Assembly (NCBI RefSeq): GCF_018812025.1
Contig: NC_063044.1
Span: 70,950,374 to 71,014,373 of the forward strand
DNA from: Megalobrama amblycephala
Lineage: Eukaryota > Chordata > Actinopteri > Cypriniformes > Xenocyprididae
Direction: 5' to 3'
DNA length: 64,000 nucleotides
In this document: one piece after another, positions 1-12,103 of the stretch
Numbering within the stretch: the stretch's first letter is position 1
How the letters are laid out: every line of letters starts with the position of its first letter
Translations under genes and position numbers: made by a program
The notes under the pieces: model-generated
What the model saw: the letters and a program-made list of their open reading frames with translations, nothing else
The model's database searches: none
What the model was told of the DNA's origin: nothing

Positions 1-146
1 TTACATGAAGTATCTATAGATTATAAACTGCTGCATAATAAACCACTGGAACGACTAGTTCATGACTGAAATGCCTTAAACGTTACTCTCTTTGAAAACT
101 TTACCATAGTAAATACCTGCAATTTTTGAATGAAGCAATTTAGTTT

Positions 147-170
147 TCTTTCTTTCTTTCTTTCTTTCTC
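147..170. repeat. (TTTC)n microsatellite
   Basis: Short run of TTTC units in the otherwise featureless AT-rich stretch 1-600, where I see no exon or recognisable element. Confidence 0.8.
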
Positions 171-607
171 AAAATGGATGTAAAGATGAGTGAGATACAG
201 ATAAAACAGAATAAACCTCAGATGTTGAAAGTAGCGTGTGAAGTGATTTACTGAGATGTGATCTTAATTTACAGTTTGGTTTTCCTCTAATAATTGTCCT
301 CTTCAATTCTATTATCAGTCATGACTAAGAAATACACTTGATAAATCTTTGAAAAAATATTAATTTCATTGAAATATGCAGCGTGCATGTTTAAAAAAAA
401 TCATGTAACTCTTGATCTGTGCAGGATGGCAAACAGTGATTATTCAATTCCTCTAGTTTAGTGTTTCAGAAGGAAGAATGTCCTACAGTTAAAGTTGATC
501 AGTTTTTACCATCTTAATTAGATTAACTGCTATATCCAAGACAAGATTCACCTCTTCCAGGACACACTCGCCTTTATAAAGTCATTTGATTAAGAAAGAA
601 ATAGAAA

Positions 608-1442
608 TTTGGTGTCCTAAATCTTTATTTTATTGGCACTTGGTAATTGTCATAAAATCTGAACAAACCTTATAGGTTATTCCCCCTGTCAAGACAACCA
701 AAACGATGTAAATTTGATAATTTTGTTGTGGTGTTTTATATCCATAATTCGCTCCTCTTAATGAAGCTTCTGTTTTCACTGCTTATGTCATATTATTTAT
801 GCTTGTTGTGTCAGCCACAAAATGAGATGGATGAAAACAGGGCATCATTTAATATGAACAGAAGAAATAGATTTGATCTGTGAATAATAATAATAATAAT
901 AATAAAATGTTTACTAGTTTATTGAATTTGTTATGCTTTAAAGTGTCCACAGGAGGGCGCAGGCGAGTTTTTATAGTGCAGCTGTCCTCGTCAATCCTAG
1001 CGGAGCAGCTGATATAATGGCACACAGTGAGTGTTTGACTTTAGCATTGCAGCAACTGAGGTTGTCATTTAGTGTCTTAAATCTTCACTTTATTGGCACT
1101 TTGAGCTTCACAGTTAATTGTCATAAAATCTAAACTTTATTTGAAGCTTCTGTTTTCACTGTTTATGTCATGCGTGTGTTATATCAGTTTATTGTATCAG
1201 CTGACAGCATAAAGAAAAGAGTATTTATCGAAAAGTATTATGTAGCCTACATGTATTTATCGAATTTGTTATTGAGCTCTTAAGGAACGGCAGAATCTGT
1301 CCCTGTGCTTTAAAGTGTCCACAGGAGGGCGCAGGCGAGTTTTTATAGAGCAGTTGAGCTCGTTTCATCGTCATGTTGAGTTTCGCATTACAATCCTAAC
1401 GGAGCTGCTGATATAATGGCACACAGTGAGTGTTTGACTTTA
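608..1442 (+). repeat. Tandemly duplicated promoter/first-exon block of gene A
   Basis: Two diverged copies of about 400 bp lie head to tail, roughly 608-1040 and 1070-1442. Both share a stretch around TAAATCTT...TTTATTGGCACTT, a GAAGCTTCTGTTTTCACT stretch, the segment CCACAGGAGGGCGCAGGCGA, and a final GATATAATGGCACACA followed by a GTGAGT donor. Each copy therefore ends in the same 10-nt coding first exon (1017-1026 and 1416-1425). Either could supply the start codon of the downstream GIMAP gene, which suggests alternative promoters. Confidence 0.7.
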
Positions 1443-3065
1443 GCAAATCAGATGTGTGTACTAATGCTTCGTCACTTATCCATCGAAATTAACTATTATT
1501 AACGACGAATCAGTAAAGGCTTAATCTGACAAGTTGTTTACTGTTGTGCTGGCATGTGTTTGTTATTTCGGTCGAACGTTTCATACAGCGAGAGAAATTT
1601 GTGTCAAGAATCACAAAAAAGTTAACTGACTTAGTTAAAATTACTTTTTTTTTTTTTTCGTTTCTAATTTTAAGGCATGTTGTTTTGTTGTCCCTATGCC
1701 ATAAACTCAAAACTGGCCTTTTCTAATCTGAATTCACAGCATTTCACATTTTAACTTTGACCATTATTGCTGCTTGTAAGAATAGTTTAATAATGATGTT
1801 TTCAGAGTTAATTGTAATGTAAGTCTTTTGTTTCAGTGATTGGTGCACACAGTCCTGGTCACAACAGACCACAGAGCATAGACGCACCTCCTACGTGTAA
1901 GTCTTAATAATCAGTTCTTGCTTTTTCCTGGGGACCAAATGTTTTGCTCCCATTTTTATTGCTCACTGAAACACATTTTGTCTCTTCAGAAGAGATGAAG
2001 TCATCCTCAAATACAGCTTCTACTGGTTGATTGTGTTCATTTTTGTTTATTAACTCTGATATTGGATTAGGGTCAAGCATGTGTGTTGTGTGTTTCAGTG
2101 AGTGATCTGAGGATTGTTCTGCTGGGGAAGAGTGTGTCAGAAAACAGTGGAGTGGGAAACGTCCTGTTGGGACGATCAGTGCTTGACAGTGAAGCTCATC
2201 CAGATGTTGTAGAGAAAGTCAGAGGAACACTGAAGGACAGACATGTGATGGTCATCAACAGTCCTCAGCTGCTCCAGTCAGATCTGTCACTCCGTCACAT
2301 CACACAGACAGCGAGAGAGTGTGTGTCTCTGTCTGATCCAGGACCTCATGTCTTCATACTCGTACTGCAGCACAATGACTTCACTGAAGAAGACAGATAC
2401 AGAGTGAAAATTATCCTGAAAGAATTCAGTGAAGAGGCGATTAAACGCACTATAGTGATCACGACTGATGAAGAGACACATGACGCTAAAGGTGCTCCTG
2501 TGAAAGTTAATGAATTAATTCAACAGTTCAACACTGAATGTGGAGGAGGACATCTGCATCTTGAGCATGAAACAGAGGAATGGTGCTCTAAAATACTGCA
2601 ACGAATAGAGAAGATCCTCAGAGAAAACAGTGAAGAATTTCTCACTTGTGAACTATATGATTATGCAGAAGGATCATCAGTGGATGAAGATCCCAACAGA
2701 TCTTTTGCTTCTCTCAGAACAGAGGAGGAAGAGGAAGATTCTGATGCAGATGATGATGGAAAACACCAAGAAACTCATACAGAGAAAAAGGAAGCAAAAG
2801 GTTTTCTTCGCAATATACCACTAATGTCCTATTGTAAGTATTCCTACAATTGAAATAACATATTCAGCTATATTCTAACAATGGGTTATTCAATATTAGG
2901 GACTTGTATAACTTGAGTAGGTACCTAAAAACAGTGCTTTTGTCTTAATAATGATAGTAGTATTGACAGTTTTATGCCCCTTTACACACCTGACATCTGA
3001 ATGATGAAGAATAGACTACAGTAACTTTATTACAGTGTGATGCAAGCCAAATCCAACTCGTCAAT

Positions 3066-3126
<61 letters not shown>

Positions 3127-6100
3127 CCATTTGATTGATTTAGTTATTCCTGATAGATCAGAGCTATATTCAAAACTTGCCAGTGGTTTCAGAAGCACCA
3201 AGTGATCATCACAGTTTAATTGATAAAGAAGCATTTCATGTAAATAAAGCAGTTAAACAATGCATAAATGTGTATTGAATCATGATATATTTATTGCAAT
3301 GTGTATCATATCATACACTAGATATATGCAAAGCAAATTTGAGTTTAAAGGATTAGTCCACTTTCAAATAAAATTTTCCTGATAATTTTCTCACCCCCAT
3401 GTCATCTAAGATGTTCATGTCTTTCTTTCTTCAGTCAAATAAAATTAAGTTTCACTGCAGCTTCAAAGGGCTTTAAAGGTGCCCTCGAATCAAAAATTTA
3501 ATTTTCCTTAGCATAGTTAAATAACAAGAGTTCAGTACATGGAAAAGACATGCACTGAGTTTCAAACTCCATTGTTTCCTCCTTCTTATATAAATCTCAT
3601 TTGTTTAAAATACATCCGGAGAACAGGCGAATCTCAACATAACGCCGACTGTTACGTAACAGTCGGGGACTCCGCCCCCAATATTTGCATATGCTCATGA
3701 TCCAGGCCAGGCGGAACCGCCCAGCGGAATCATCGGAAGTTCTGCAGGCAGAGTGAAGAAACAAGCCAAGCGAGGATAACAGCGAAAATGGCAGATCATG
3801 GAAATAAATGTTATGTTCCAGGCTGTGCAGGGGATGTGAAAACTTTTCATAGTCTTCCTCCAGAAAAAAACTGTCAAAAGGCATGGGTGATGTTTATCTT
3901 TAACCGGATACCGGAACAATTTAACTCAAAGTTGTTAGTTTGCTCTGCCCATTTCACCGCGGACAGCTTTTCTAACCTGGGACAATATCAAGCAGGCTTT
4001 GCTCAGCGTTTGACACATAGGTTTGACACTGAAGAAAGGGGCAATTCCAACTATATTCCCGCAAGCAGTAAGTAGTGCTTTTATCCACATCTTGGCTGTA
4101 GAAACTATTTCTGATTAAATGTAAAGTTTCTTAGTGAGCTAACAACATTAACGACCATGTACCCAGTGTTGTCTAGATCCAATGCAAGATGCTAGTACAG
4201 TAACAAATAGCAAAGTTTACGTAACTACTATTAACGGTGAGGTTAAAATTTATTACTGTCTTTGTTATATAAATCTATAACATAACCGTAGATACATATG
4301 CCAATTCTCTTTTGTCGGATATAATTATAATTTGACCTATATTTAACCAACAACACATTACACCGAAGCTAACTATGTTAGTTTATTTGCTTACAGATAG
4401 CTACAGATACTCGATCCTTCTAGCTAACTTTCTACACCGTTCAAGCTGAAACGATAGTCATTTGACAAGACATTTAGTCACTTTTTTCAAATATTTTTAT
4501 TTTTGAGAACTTGTATGACTTGTATGCGTACACCTGTGGAAAAAGATATTTATAGACGATGTAAGTTTTTGTTACTAATAGCTAAAGCGTAAACACACTA
4601 CAGCAGCTGAGTAGTAAACATGACACGGCTTTTTTGGAATGTCTTCTATGCTTTACTTTGGTTGGCTAAATAAATCAAATTTAAAATCATATCGGTAATG
4701 TCAATATATTAGAAACAAATTTTTGCGCTACACAGTTCGTTGTTTAGAGTTGTTATTGCAAAGTGAAGAAGCTATCATTGTAAAACCATACAGCGACACA
4801 TTATTACAATTAATTTTTTTTACAATGCTAAAAACAAAGTTGCAAATATACTGACGTTACGAGTTATAGTGTAAAGTTAACGCTATATGCTAGTTCCATT
4901 GACGTAACAGTTACGTTTTGCAGGTTCATACTGAAAATAAAGACTAACTTACCACTCAGAAACGTCCATGGCCAATCGCAACAAAATTGGTTGTTCCTCT
5001 ACATCTGCATCTTCGTCAGAAACAGGCTCAAACATATAAGGTTGAATACCAAAACTCTCCATCGTTCACGCCGTACAGTACAGATTTGTTCGCTATCAGT
5101 GTGAGCTACTGGAAGGAGCCGAACAGTGAAACAGCCAATCAGAGCGGAGCACCATATTACTATTCATGAGCCTTCCAAATAAGGCAAAAACAGACCTTTT
5201 CATTCTAGGGGCTATTTGTGGGGTTATAAATGGAGCTGTAAAACCATATCTGGACAATTTGAGACCATAAAAAAGCCACATACCCTCTATGTAGATATCA
5301 GGGAACAATTTAAAATGTTTTTTCAAAGCACTCAAGGGCACCTTTAAACGATACCAAACAAGGAATAAGGGTCTTATCTAGCGAAACGATTGGCCATTTT
5401 TGAAAAAAAATACAACTGTATATGCTTTATAAACACAAATTATCGCCTTGCACATGCTTCCGCTTTCCGCATTCTTCAGAAAGTTTACGCTGTATGTCCT
5501 ATGCCTTCCCTGTTCAACTTCGTGGCACCATTTGCGTTTTTTTCCGAAAGTAGAATAAGGAAGGCGTAGGGCATACAGGCAGCGTAAGCTTTTTGAAGAA
5601 TGCGGAAAGCGGAAGCACATGCAAGGTGATCATTTGTTTATATAAAGCATATTCATTTAATTTTTTTTCGAAAATGACCGATCATTTCGCTAGATAAGAC
5701 CCTTTAAAGCCATTTGAAGCTGCACTGAAACTGTCATTTTGACCTTCAACTGTCTGGAGGCCATTGAAGTCCACTATAAGGAGAAAAATCCTGGAATGTT
5801 TTCATCAAAAACCTTAATTTCTTTTCGACTGAAGAAAGAAGGACATGAACATCTTGGATGACATGGGGGTGAGTAAATTATCAGGAAAATTTTATTTAAA
5901 AGTGAACTAATCCTTTAAATGTTTAACTAAGTTACCCCATAAGTGAGACAGTGAAAAATGTTATACACATATATTGATGTGTTCACACATTTTATTTTAC
6001 AGTTAGTAATCCAGACACCAGATCAGAGCATTATCAAGCAAAGAGTAAGTTTATAAATATGGCCAAGTTTTTTATACTAAAGTAATATAATTGAAAAATA

Positions 6101-9100
6101 TATATCTGAAAATGTTGCAGTAACCTATTTTGTTGTTGTTGTTGTTTAAGGAGGTGTACGTGTGAGCAGAAAACAGAAGCTGTGTGTTGTGTTGTGTGGA
6201 AGTGATGGAAGACTGAAGGCCTCTGTATCAAAACTTATAAGAGGAAAAAAGAAGTTTCTTCCCCCTTTACACCTGAAAGAGAAAGAGTGTGTGAGGAGAG
6301 ATGTGGAGCTTCATGGACATCTGATCAGTCTGGTGAAGCTTCCAGCTCTCAATCATCTCTCAGAGGAGGAAGTGATGTGTCAGACTCTCCGCTGTGTGTC
6401 TCTCTGTGATTCTGGAGTTCATGTTTTCCTCTTCATTATTCCTGATGCTCCACTGACTGATGAAGATAAAGCAGAAATGGAGGAGATCCAGAGGATATTC
6501 AGCTCAAAAAACAACAAACACATCATGATCCTTATAATCCAAGAGAAGAGCATGCTTAGTAAACTGATTAGCAGTAAAGGTAGACCACATAATACTTCAG
6601 AGTCTCTTCAAACATTTGGAGGTCATTGTTTTGTTCTGGAGAACAGCTCACAGGTTCCAGATCTACTGCAGGATGTAGAGAATATGGTACAGGAGAACAA
6701 AGGAAGTTCCTACACAACATTCATGTACCTTCAGGATCAAGTAGAACTGGAGAGAAACAAACACAGAGCTGAAATAGAGGAACTGAGAAAATCAATGGTA
6801 ACTCAATCAGGTATGAGTTCATGAAAGTGTGTTGATGTTTGTCATTAGCCGCTATTCCACTGACATGGCTGATAGCTGGGCTTATAGCCTCGGACCTGTA
6901 GCACCGAGCTCAAAACCATACTGTGTTTTCACCGTTGAGCCAGAAGCTCCATAGCACCTAACTAAAGCCTGCCTGTTTTCAAACACTCATTGCTGTCTGA
7001 AAGTGAGTTTTGAGCTAAAATGATTTTAAAAGTCTTTAATGCTGATGTTAGCTGGTTAGGTATGAAATCATCCGTGGTTCAACCTGCCATTTCCTGACAC
7101 AGATAAACTCCGCCTTCGTTAGTAACCACTCCCTCAAGCCCGAGCCGTTGGCCCCAAGAAGGTCCAGGCGAGGCCAGTTTAAGAGCCAGAATTTACTGTA
7201 GAAATGCAACTGGCACGCACTAGCATGCCCGCTTTTGGCCCAACAGTGAAACACGTCTATATGTATTCAAATCCTCCTCAGAAGTCTGTATTTATGAGTT
7301 GGAAAGTCATAATTACGATGTCAGGTGAATTCAAGTCATCTAAGCAAAATGTTGATGTACCTTTTCTACAAAAACTTCAGCAAGATTTTTTTTATTTTTT
7401 ATTATGAATAAATAATGTTCAGTTAGTGTGATTTTACTAATGTAACCTTAGTTCCCTGAGATAAGCATTAAGTCAGTCTTTATCTGATGCTATGGGGAAA
7501 CTCCTTTCCTCCAAGACTGGAGGAACTGTACAGACCTATGGCGCTTCAGACCGCCGAAATGGGTGGGGCTGAGAATGCCATTTTCTCAGTCGTTTGAATG
7601 AGAAAACACAAGCGCCGACTCAAGTGCAGTACGGTAGTCTTTCCTTCCAACTCACTGGCCAGCCACGAGAGCGTGATTCGCTGCGGTGGCCACCAATTAG
7701 ACTTTGAGCGAGGAAGGGGTCCGCCCCTTATCTAGCAGCTCTTGCAGGAAGGATAAAATTAGTGAAATGTCACAAGACGATGGGTCTTCATTCCGGACTG
7801 CCCACGAGTCAGAGAAGACAGACCACTTAAAGGCATAGAGACGTCTAGTAGACAGGGCTCTAGCCTCTGAGATAGTGTTACCCTTGCGGGAAGGCACTCA
7901 GGCTCCCATTGAGGGGCCATATGTTAAGGCTCCACAATTCAGGTTGAGGGTGCCTAATGATTTCCTTTGCCTGGAAAAGGAGTTCCTTCCGCAGAAGAAT
8001 CAGCTAGGGGGCTGCTGTCGGCAGCTGTATCATCTCGGGAAACCACGACTGGGGGAGCCACCATAAGAACTGAGCATCTGTCTTCCCTGACTTGTCTGAT
8101 GACGTGAAGGAGCAGAGAGATTGGGGGAAAGGCATACTGCGCCAGCTGCGCCACTCGTGAGTTAGTGCCTTTGAGACTGTCCTTTGAGAAAAATATTGGG
8201 CAGTGAGAGTTATCTTCTGAGGTGAAGAGGTCAACCTCTGCTCTCTCCAAATCTCCTGGGTATAGAGTCTCCACTCTCCTGGAAACGTACCGGTGAACAA
8301 TCAACTCATGCTCTGACCAAAATTAGCCAGTCATCGAGGTAATTCAGGATGTGCACTCGAATTTGTCTCCGAGGGGAGAGAGCTGCATCCACACAAACTT
8401 GTGTGGCACCAGGGACAGTCCGAATGGATGGACTGTTTACCAACCCTTCAAACACAAATCTCAAGAATGGTCTGTGATGAGGGGCTATCTGGATATGAAA
8501 GTAACTGTCTTTCAGATTCATCTACAAAAACCAATCCCCTGGACAAACCTGTGAGAGGATTTGTTTCAATGTTAACATCTTGAATGGCCGCTTCATCAAG
8601 GCACGATTCAGATGTCTCTGATCAAGAATGGGCCTGAAGCCACCATCCTTTTTTGGAACGAGGAAGTAGCAGCTGTAAAAGCCTGACTCGTTGTGAACTG
8701 GCAAGACTGTTTCTAGGGCCCCCTTTGCCAGTAAGCTCTCTACTTTAGACCGGAGGACCTGGGCATCATTGCCCCATACCAAAGTCTGGACCATGCCTTT
8801 GAAGTAGGAATTCTGCGGGCGAATTTAAGTGCGTAACCTTGTTTGATTGTGTTCACAACTCAGCTTAAAACACCGGGGATGGCTTCCCAAGCCTGAGCCC
8901 AGGTAGCAAGGGGCTTTAGCATCTAATTCGCTGCTACATCTTGTGCTGAAGGAGAAAGATTCTGAGAAAATGACATTCTCATCCCACTTATATAGATGGG
9001 TAACCCCGCCCGTTTTGGCAGGCTGAAGTGCCATAAGTTTGTGGATTAAAGAAAGTTCAGAATTTCCCACTTGCAATTACGACTTTGTGGTGATGTAAAT

Positions 9101-9222
9101 GTGCATTCAACTCTTTCCAACATGACTTGAATGCACCATAACATTGCAATTTTAGATTAGTGTTTTGACACTAAAACAGTATTGTGTAAATCATCTGCTG
9201 TGTTTTCAATGTACGTCTCACT

Positions 9223-9260
<38 letters not shown>

Positions 9261-10780
9261 AAAAACAAAACAAAAACTATACATAAAATTTGTGTTGCTG
9301 TAAAACGTTATGGTTACAGGGACAGATTATCAACTAAAAAGGACTTACTTTTTGTGTTGTCCCTTGCCTTTATTTTCTAATGACCTCACACTTTTACCAT
9401 AGTGCATGACTTGCATTACACACACAGTGCAACATACACAGAACTGGTGATGTCGAGCTCAAAGTGTTGTAGAAACTATGGCGTGTTTGCTTCCGTTGTT
9501 TTGTGTGTTTCACTGTAATAACTGTTCTTCTCTTGCTGTTTGCAGGTTTAACACACATTGATGTTAGTGTGAGGATTGTTTTGCTGGGAAAGACGGGTGT
9601 TGGGAAGAGTGCAACAGGAAACACCATACTGAGAAAGACAGCTTTTAAATCAAAACTGACTTCACGCTCAGTGACCCGAGAGTGTCAGAAAGAAATATCT
9701 GAATTCAACAAAAGATGGATCACTGTGATCGACACTCCAGGACTGTTTGATACTGGAGTTGATAATGTTGAGACCAGGAAGGAGATTGTGAAGTGTGTCT
9801 CAATGGCGGCACCTGGTCCACATGTGTTTCTGCTGGTGATTCAACTGGGACGATTCACTCAAGAGGAGAAAGATGCCGTGAAGATGATCCAGGAGACTTT
9901 TGGAGACAAATCCAGAATGTACACCATGGTGCTTTTCACTAGAGCAGATGAACTTAGAGGAGCAAGTGTTGAAAATTTTATTGAAGATGATGATAGTTTA
10001 AAGAACATTGTCCAGCAGTGTGGAAAGAGATACCATATGTTCAACAACATGGAGACTAAAGATCGAAAACAGGTTTCTGAGCTGCTGGATAAGATTGACT
10101 GTATGGTGAAAGCAAATGGAGGGAGTTTCTATACCAATGGGATGTTCCAGCAGGTGGAGAAAAACATCAAAGAACAACAAGAGAGAATCATGAAAGAGAA
10201 AGAAGAAGATAACATGAGAAAAGAAGAGCAGCTGAAAACCAAATATGAAGCTGAAATAGAACAAATGAAGAAAGAAAATGAGATAGAAAGACAAGAGATG
10301 CAGAATGAACTGAGAAAAAGTGAAGTGGAATTCAAAAAGAAAGAAGAGGAGATCAAGAAAGAAAAGGATGAAAACCTACAAAAAGAGCTGCAGAGAAAAC
10401 TAGAGGAGCAGCAGAAACTGTTTGAAGAGGAGAATAAAAGAAAAGAAAAGGCTTTAGGAGAACAGCAAGAGAACTTCATAAAATACCTGGAAGAAAAACA
10501 TGAGAAAGAAAAACAAAAACTCAAGGAGAAAATTCAACGTGAAACTAGAGAACAAGCAGAGCATGAATATCTTGTAAAACTTGAGAGAGAAGTAGCTAAT
10601 GCTTTAAAAGAAGCTGAAGAAAATCTACCATGTAATGCAAAACGAGCTCGTGACTGGAGTCGGTATGGAAGTTTTCTAGGAGCGGCGGCTGGAAGTGTTG
10701 TTGGTTCTTATGAAGACATTGTGTGCTGGATTATCAGCTTACGTTCTAAACGTCAATCTCAAATTGAATCTGAAGGGTGA
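1017..10780 (+). CDS. GIMAP8-like protein with three AIG1 domains (gene A)
   Basis: Proposed exons are 1017-1026 (or 1416-1425), 1837-1896, 2099-2833, 6003-6044, 6151-6810 and 9546-10780. All have GT-AG borders, all phases match, and the sum is 2742 nt (913 residues plus stop). Domain 1 (exon 3) starts LRIVLLGKS but has SVSENSGVGN where a P-loop should be and INSPQ instead of DTPG. Domain 2 (exon 5, CGSDGRLKASVSKL) also lacks G1 and G3. Domain 3 (last exon) is complete: GKTGVGKS, DTPGLFD and TRADE for G4. It is followed by about 170 residues of Lys/Glu-rich coiled coil and a Gly/Ala-rich hydrophobic tail (GSFLGAAAGSVVGS) that may touch membranes. GIMAPs are septin/dynamin-like GTPases of lymphocyte survival and organelle membranes (family knowledge). 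AATAAA signals follow at 11157 and 11376. Exon calls are by eye; the family assignment is firm, the exact first exon less so. Confidence 0.88.
3072..3124. repeat. (AT)n microsatellite
   Basis: About 26 uninterrupted TA/AT units in the intron between the first and second AIG1 domains of gene A. Confidence 0.95.
3477..5343 (+). mobile_element. Kolobok-like TTAA element carrying a THAP exon
   Basis: Ends AGGTGCCC...GGGCACCT are perfect inverted repeats flanked by TTAA on both sides (3473-3476, 5344-5347). The element is inserted in the outer TTAA element. Kolobok transposons duplicate TTAA and encode THAP-domain transposases (family knowledge), and a THAP exon is present at 3788. I see no DDE-domain exon, so this looks like a deleted, non-autonomous derivative. 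Confidence 0.7.
3788..4067 (+). pseudogene. THAP-type zinc-finger exon of a transposase
   Basis: The ATG at 3788 opens a reading frame with the C2CH THAP pattern: CYVPGC near the start, FHSLP, a W in KAWVMF, then LVCSAHFTADSF. It ends at a good donor (GCA|GTAAGT) at 4067; without splicing the frame would stop at 4075. THAP domains are DNA-binding modules common in P- and Kolobok-type transposases. No downstream exon is found before the right end of the element, so the gene is probably an orphan first exon. It sits in an intron of gene A and is not part of it. Confidence 0.7.
7440..9075 (-). mobile_element. DIRS1-like retrotransposon relic
   Basis: Reverse-strand reverse transcriptase fragments (8306-8794) have motifs typical of DIRS-type elements: FLVPKKDGGFRPILDQRHLN, FHIQIAPHHRPFLRF and ILNYLDDWLIL. 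The YLDD box corresponds to the catalytic YxDD. An in-frame stop at 8522-8524 separates the two RT pieces. The section expected between the PFLRF and ILNYLDD motifs is shortened and scrambled. Downstream to about 7440 the frame is broken up. Upstream (8825-9075) is GC-rich leader-like sequence. The copy is dead, lies antisense in the last intron of gene A, and its exact ends are not resolved. Confidence 0.7.
9227..9259. repeat. Poly-T tract
   Basis: About 33 consecutive T in the intron before the last exon of gene A; possibly the reverse-strand tail of a retrosequence. Confidence 0.8.
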
Positions 10781-12103
10781 GTTCAGATAAATTTGGAGAA
10801 ATCATCTTGAGCACATACTAAAATATCTGTGCACATAATGCTTAATTTCCCAAAACCAATCTGTTTGTATTGATGGATTTGAGTGATATTTGTGTAACTT
10901 CACTTCATCTCACATACTGTACAGTATTAACTGTGTTTGCTTGCTTGGTTTCTCTCTTTGGTTTTAATGCATGTTATTGGATTTTGGACACTGCCATTTG
11001 GATTGTGGATTACTCACTTTTTTCTTTCAAATGTACTTGTGCATGGATCACAACTCTTTGAGTTCAGCAATTGTCTTAAAGAAGACTTCGAGAAATCCAG
11101 TAGAACTTCAAACGCTTTGAACCACAGTAGCATTTCAAGCATTTCAGTATCACAGCAATAAATCACTTTATATTTCTTTGTGTTTCATGATTTGGAACAA
11201 TATCACCCGTTAGAACATGCAGAAAGTAAGAAATTTATTTTTTGATTAAGAAACTTTATTTTGTTAAGGGGGAAAAAAAACTGAAAAAGTGTAAAGAATT
11301 CAAAAATGTTTTGAATGTTTTATCTCAGATTTGTGTAATGTTCACCTGTTTGGCAAATGTTTGTGATGTACCGACAATAAAGAATTGTTTAAAACCATAA
11401 TTAATGGTCTGGTTTCTAGAACATTCACTCAGGAGCAAAAATCTTTAAACTTGAAAGATATAAAGATTTGCCATTTATCGTGAAATTGTCGGTATCAATT
11501 GATATGAAACATTTGGTGATAATGTTTTTTTGGCCATATTGCCGAGCCCTACTATGAATATTGTCAGCTCCGTTTATGCTCGTCAATTGTAAGTTGCTTT
11601 GGTTAAACGCACCTGCAAGTAGCATAAATGTAAATGTAGTTAATGCCATGCTTTACTGTTTACAATAAAGAAATGCATTCCAAATTCAAATATAAATTTG
11701 ATTTACAGCATTTTATACAGAATTGTAGTATAAATATATTTTTTTCAACAAACTGGTTTGTCCTTTTTTTGTTACCACAGTAAATAATCTAATATAATGT
11801 CATCTTTATTGTAAATCATTTTACCATATCTTACCTATTGTTTTCACAAGATCAGATTGCTAATTAGGTTTTGTAAAAAGCTTTTGCTTATTTTAATTTT
11901 ATTTTTTTATTTTTTTGCATTTGCATTTGTATTTGCACTTGATGTATACTAATATATTTCCATTTCTTTGGTGAACTGAAAAATATGTAGATATGAGTCT
12001 AAAGTCTTTACAGGGGAATGCAAATGAGTCACATGGACGTTTTATTGGCATGTCAATCAAATTTGACCTTTGGTTTTGAGAAATTCAAGGTGTTGGTGAT
12101 ATA
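10781..12103. other. 3' region of gene A and intergenic DNA
   Basis: No reading frame of note. AATAAA hexamers at 11157 and 11376 are candidate poly(A) signals of gene A. At about 11585-11640 the string AAGTTGCTTTGG followed by CATAAATGTAAATGTAG resembles the 3' tail shared by fish L2 LINEs and SINEs. Confidence 0.45.

Larger units (their letters stand above)
3349..5914. mobile_element. Outer TTAA-flanked palindromic DNA transposon, split by a later element
   Basis: The left end AGGATTAGTCCACTTTCAAA and the right end (reverse complement AGGATTAGTTCACTTTTAAA) are inverted repeats. Both are bounded by TTAA (3345-3348 and 5915-5918). The arms extend through the shared motifs CACCCCCATGTCATC and TCTTTCTTCAGTC. 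The right half holds a further hairpin (about 5430-5640) around TTCCGCTTTCCGCATTCTTC. No coding capacity is seen in the outer element. A relative lies at 58672-59380 and a one-ended fragment at about 41531. TTAA targets fit the piggyBac or Kolobok classes. Confidence 0.7.

Noticed and set aside
7204..7407. 67-codon frame in gene A's last intron
   Set aside because: Low-information sequence near the DIRS relic, no splice or domain support.
9998..10524. Long - strand frames rich in F, S and L opposite gene A's coiled coil (also 21961-22707 and 61446-61796)
   Set aside because: Shadows of GAA/AAA/GAG-rich coding sequence on the other strand.
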